Shown: in pieces, positions 60,450 to 64,000 of the stretch
Layout of the letters: every line of letters starts with the position of its first letter
How positions within the stretch are numbered: position 1 is the first letter of the stretch
Assembly (NCBI RefSeq): GCF_008831285.2
Contig: NC_045149.1
Location: forward strand, 4,207,500-4,271,499
Direction of reading: 5' to 3'
DNA length: 64,000 nucleotides
DNA from: Nymphaea colorata
Lineage: Eukaryota > Streptophyta > Magnoliopsida > Nymphaeales > Nymphaeaceae
Made by a program: the position numbers and the translations under genes
The notes under the pieces: generated by a model
Database searches by the model: none
Told to the model about the DNA's origin: nothing
What the model saw: the letters and a program-made list of their open reading frames with translations, nothing else

Positions 60450-62230
60450 ATTGTGAACATAATAATAACCTTTTGCAATTAAACCTTCTTGATTGCATTT
60501 ATTTCACACATATATTTTAGTGTGCACAAATGTCTACAAAGTGTTAAACATTAATTTTTGAAGAATAAACGTAACTATATAGCTTCATGCTATAAAGCGA
60601 AACATATATTTTCCAATGGGATGCATCCACTTGAATTGAACTAGACCATAAGACAGACTGTTTTATTAGGTAAAATGTACCACAACATCAATGAAATATG
60701 GTGGAAAAATCATCTCAAAATAAGAGAGCGCATGAATAGTTTCTTTTGTAATTCTTATAATTCTTCTTATCCTAGAACTTTATAATGTAATTCTTTGAAA
60801 AACTTACAAAGATCAACAACTATTAACTTCTTTGACAATGTTCTACTTACTGTTAATGGAAGAATCGAGTGTGTTAGGATTAGGTAATCATGGCTTTTGA
60901 CTCCCGTTAATTTATGTTCTTTCACATCCGCAATGTTTCATGCATAACCTTCTAGGATCTTTACATATTTTATCACTCTACAAAAATATCTATCCATTTT
61001 TTCTCTAGCCAAAAGCATGAAAGAGAGACATACTTTACTGGTACCTTGAATTTGTAGTGGATGAAGAGATTGTCTTATGGCTTGCAAGTTGGGATGTACA
61101 TTTGAAGTCTTTCATTTTTTCCTTTAATGTTCAACAATGTCCTAATCCAATTGTTACAAATATTTTTTTTCAGTAAGAATTACATTAAAGATTATGTCTT
61201 AACAAATTATGTTGCCAATAAGATAATTCAACAAAGTGCTATTTGATCCAATTAAATGGTAAAAGAAAAGCGTTAAATCTAGATAGCATGTCTGATAAAA
61301 CTTGTGTCCATTTTTTGGACAAATAGATCAAGTTTCTTTATGACATGAGGAACAAGCCAAATTCTCATTTGTACTCCACCTAGACAGATGTGTACATCTT
61401 GGAAAGGCATTGATGGTCAACAATAATGTTGCATACTATTGAAATATCTTTTTTGATGCATCATTTGTTCGAACACGATGTTCCATAATTCTTTCAATTA
61501 TTCTATAAGAGCTTGCAAGTAGACAATCTACATAGTTGCTTGAATAAGTAATGAAAGCATAGTATGCAATTGTTTTACGCACATTCATGGTTGTTGTTTG
61601 TATGGTACAAGAACACCAAGTAATGCATTATGCACAGAATCCATTGTTCTGAAGGGATTAAATCCATCATTTGCTACACCAAGTCAAACATTGCAATATT
61701 CGGTAGTGAATGATGACTTTTGTTCTTCAAATGGTCTCCATCCTATAGAATTTGCATGATGCCTTAAATTTTCATCCTTCAAGTGCCCTTTATCTTGCCA
61801 TCTCATTGACAAAGTAGTTGCCCAAAACATGGATTATCTTTGAAGCCTTGATATCAAGAGAAAATGCCTACAATACCTTAGTTGCAACCGTCTTCTTCTT
61901 TTTATTTTAACCAAATCTACACCACATTGATTTATTTGATTTTCATTGTTTTATAACTTGATTTTCCACAAAAATCACAAACTTCATTTTTAGTTAATCT
62001 TTCTAATATAACATATTGTTACAAACACATGTATCAATTTTATTATTGTTGAGATCTAGTTGTGTAATATTTTTCTTCATCTCAAAGTAAGACTTTGATA
62101 ATGTTTTAACTTTAAGTAATGCTTCACTAAGAAACTCCAATAACATGTTAACTGACTTGTCTACCCATTAGGACACATTAGATAAAACATCTGCACATAG
62201 ATTAATCTTTACTCCATTTAAATACTTATT
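60450..62230 (-). pseudogene. CACTA (En/Spm) TNP2-like transposase, heavily decayed
   Basis: Read across minus-strand frames from right to left, the TNP2 (Transposase_21) order is kept: a WVDKSVNMLLEFLSEAL block (about 62165-62115), LRHHANS and W.PFEEQ (about 61765-61720), LGVANDGFNPF (61651-61680), VLVPY and MCVKQLHTMLS (about 61610-61550), LLLTINAFP and LSRWSTNENLACSSCHKET (about 61430-61325), then the DUF4218-type C-terminal region (FFKELHYKVLG, about 60810-60780; FHHIFH and QVDASHWKIY, about 60700-60590). Stops and frame changes occur every few tens of codons. No CACTA terminal repeat was identified. Confidence 0.75.
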
Positions 62231-62454
62231 GCTTATCCTATTAAATATACATAAAGCTAGTCATCATTCAAGATCTAGGCATCTATAATCAACTTTTTAA
62301 ATGTTATCTTTGCTTGTGAACCAAACTTCTGTCAGCGACTTAGCATATGTTAATGCAACAACTCTTTTCAAAAGCAATAGAACAAAAATAATTAGTTTCA
62401 ACAAAAAAAAAATTACATAACAAAAATAACAAGCCAAATGTGTGTGTGTATATA

Positions 62455-62491
<37 letters not shown>

Positions 62492-64000
62492 TTCCTTGTG
62501 TAATTGTTCATGATTTAAGTTCATACATAGAGAGAGAGAGAGAGAGAGTTTGTACATTGCCTTCTCTAATCGTTTAGCAGTATGTGCTTGTCCCTATGAC
62601 TTCAAGTGAATTAATGACACTGCGTACCATATGGTTGCCATTGAACAAATCCAAATGCTATGTCTCTATAGAATTTATTATTGGAAAAAGTACGCACAAA
62701 TAAATTAGGTGATTGCTGTCACCAACCAAATAAATAGTCATGTAGTCGTAATAAAAAGATTTTTCTAATACATTTGCTAGTGAGTCTTCACCAAATTGAG
62801 TATAGGCAAACTCATCAGTTTGGGCATCTCCCAATCACATGTGAAACCCAAGCTCCTGTTTAACTGATTTTATAAAAAAAAATTGTTGTGTTTGAATGCC
62901 AAAGTGAATAGTAGAAAAGAACATAAAAAAAAAGAAACATCAAAAGTTTGTGGGTTTTATTCATTAGTATCTCACTGGCTTGAAAATAAGCTGACTAGAC
63001 TAGCCATATGCAGGTCATTTCCCAGCCACTTATTGGTAGAAAATACAATTCTATGAATGCAATTATTTTGGGCACATCATTGCATATTAGTGCTTGATAG
63101 GAAATGCAATTCTATGGATCCAATTGTTTCTTAGTTCAATTGATGGAAACTATAAAACTAGAAGTCATTTTCTTTAATATATTCAAGTACTAATAATGGT
63201 ATGTGTGTTCAGATCAAGTAAGAAATAGCATGTTAATGAAGATATTATTCCTAATTAAAGCTATTATGTGTTTGGTTATTCTTGAGTGAAACACAATATG
63301 ATGATTTCATGAAAGTTTACTCCAAAATCTTTTGTCCTTTACAACACTCATTCAATATAATGTTTTGCATATACTCTAAAATTTTTTTTTTGGGATTCAC
63401 TTTAAGTTGTACTTTCAAACTTCAAGTAGGAAGTTCACTAGCTTAACAAGGTTGACATTTTCTTAATAAGATCACTTCTTCTAGAATCCAACATGAGTGT
63501 TGTTAAACATGTAAGTCGATGGACAGAATATTGGGAAGTTACTGAGTGAATCTTCCTACTCTAGGCTTTCCAATTTCATATAGATTTCTCATCATTGTTG
63601 GGTCGATGAAGTTCCCTTTATCTTTATTATGCTATAGAGCGTATTATGCTATGTTTCTCTAATGTCTTGCTAATACTGTAGAAGTATGAATCCATGATAT
63701 TCGTTTTCATAGTTTTGAGCTTCCAAATATGTAACTTTTCCAATGCCAACTTGACACTAGACAAGTGATATACAGTATTGATGTCGCATAAAAAGGAAAA
63801 CATGAGATATGAAGGTTCATATTTATAATGTAAAGTTCAGTCACAGTCATCTTGATTGGCTTCAAAAAACATCTCTTAATAAATTCATATTCTTATTACA
63901 ATGAAAGAGAAATAATTTTAGCAAATTAGGAGTCTTTCCATAAGACAGCTCTAATAAAATTGTTAAATTCTATGTTAAGACTCTAAATTTTCCAACACAT
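62231..64000. other. Intergenic DNA with TG/TA and GA microsatellites
   Basis: A (TG)n(TA)n run lies at 62439-62488 and (GA)n at 62528-62548. No gene recognised; part may be the 5' region of the decayed CACTA element. Confidence 0.5.

Overview
This is plant nuclear DNA. The evidence is one 8-exon gene with GT-AG introns for a land-plant type of short-chain dehydrogenase (TIC32-like), surrounded by plant transposon families: a Ty3/gypsy chromovirus, PIF/Harbinger, CACTA/TNP2, a tRNA-derived SINE, MITE-like hairpins and long (AT)n/(GA)n microsatellites. The species cannot be fixed from the sequence. Only one gene looks intact; nearly everything else is repeat, remnant or unrecognised AT-rich intergenic DNA.

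Layout. 1-1710: AT-rich DNA with microsatellites. 1711-14722: a tandem array built on a perfect palindrome (core CACTATAGTG), split by a 10.7-kb decayed Tekay/Del-type LTR retrotransposon in reverse orientation (2093-12834; LTRs 3033 and 2817 bp). 14723-17690: extreme AT-rich DNA with a ~230-bp tandem duplication. 17690-21700: a dispersed repeat ('family A') and unclassified DNA holding an internally deleted plastid-type tRNA-Ala. 21708-26244: a 2.27-kb tandem duplication carrying a SINE in each copy. 27630-29460: PIF/Harbinger transposase and Myb/SANT remnants. 31533-37603: the TIC32-like gene, with a long hairpin element in intron 1 and several duplications and insertions in intron 6. 39390-54880: two copies of a large composite repeat ('B' then 'A') with a conserved TATA element. 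The first copy is split by a ~7-kb PIF/Harbinger-type insertion; the second by a ~1-kb GC-rich terminal-inverted-repeat element that carries a fragment of a LUX/PCL1-like clock transcription factor gene. 55000-58693: LTR-like DNA on the minus strand with a CpG-rich island. 60450-62230: a decayed CACTA TNP2 transposase.

The genes do not form a pathway. The history is one of nested insertion and duplication around a single housekeeping-type gene. The observations most worth following are the captured LUX-like fragment, the composite B-A repeat, the palindromic satellite, the long intron hairpin, and the tRNA-Ala remnant. I found no evidence for a new functional system; that is a reading by eye without alignments.
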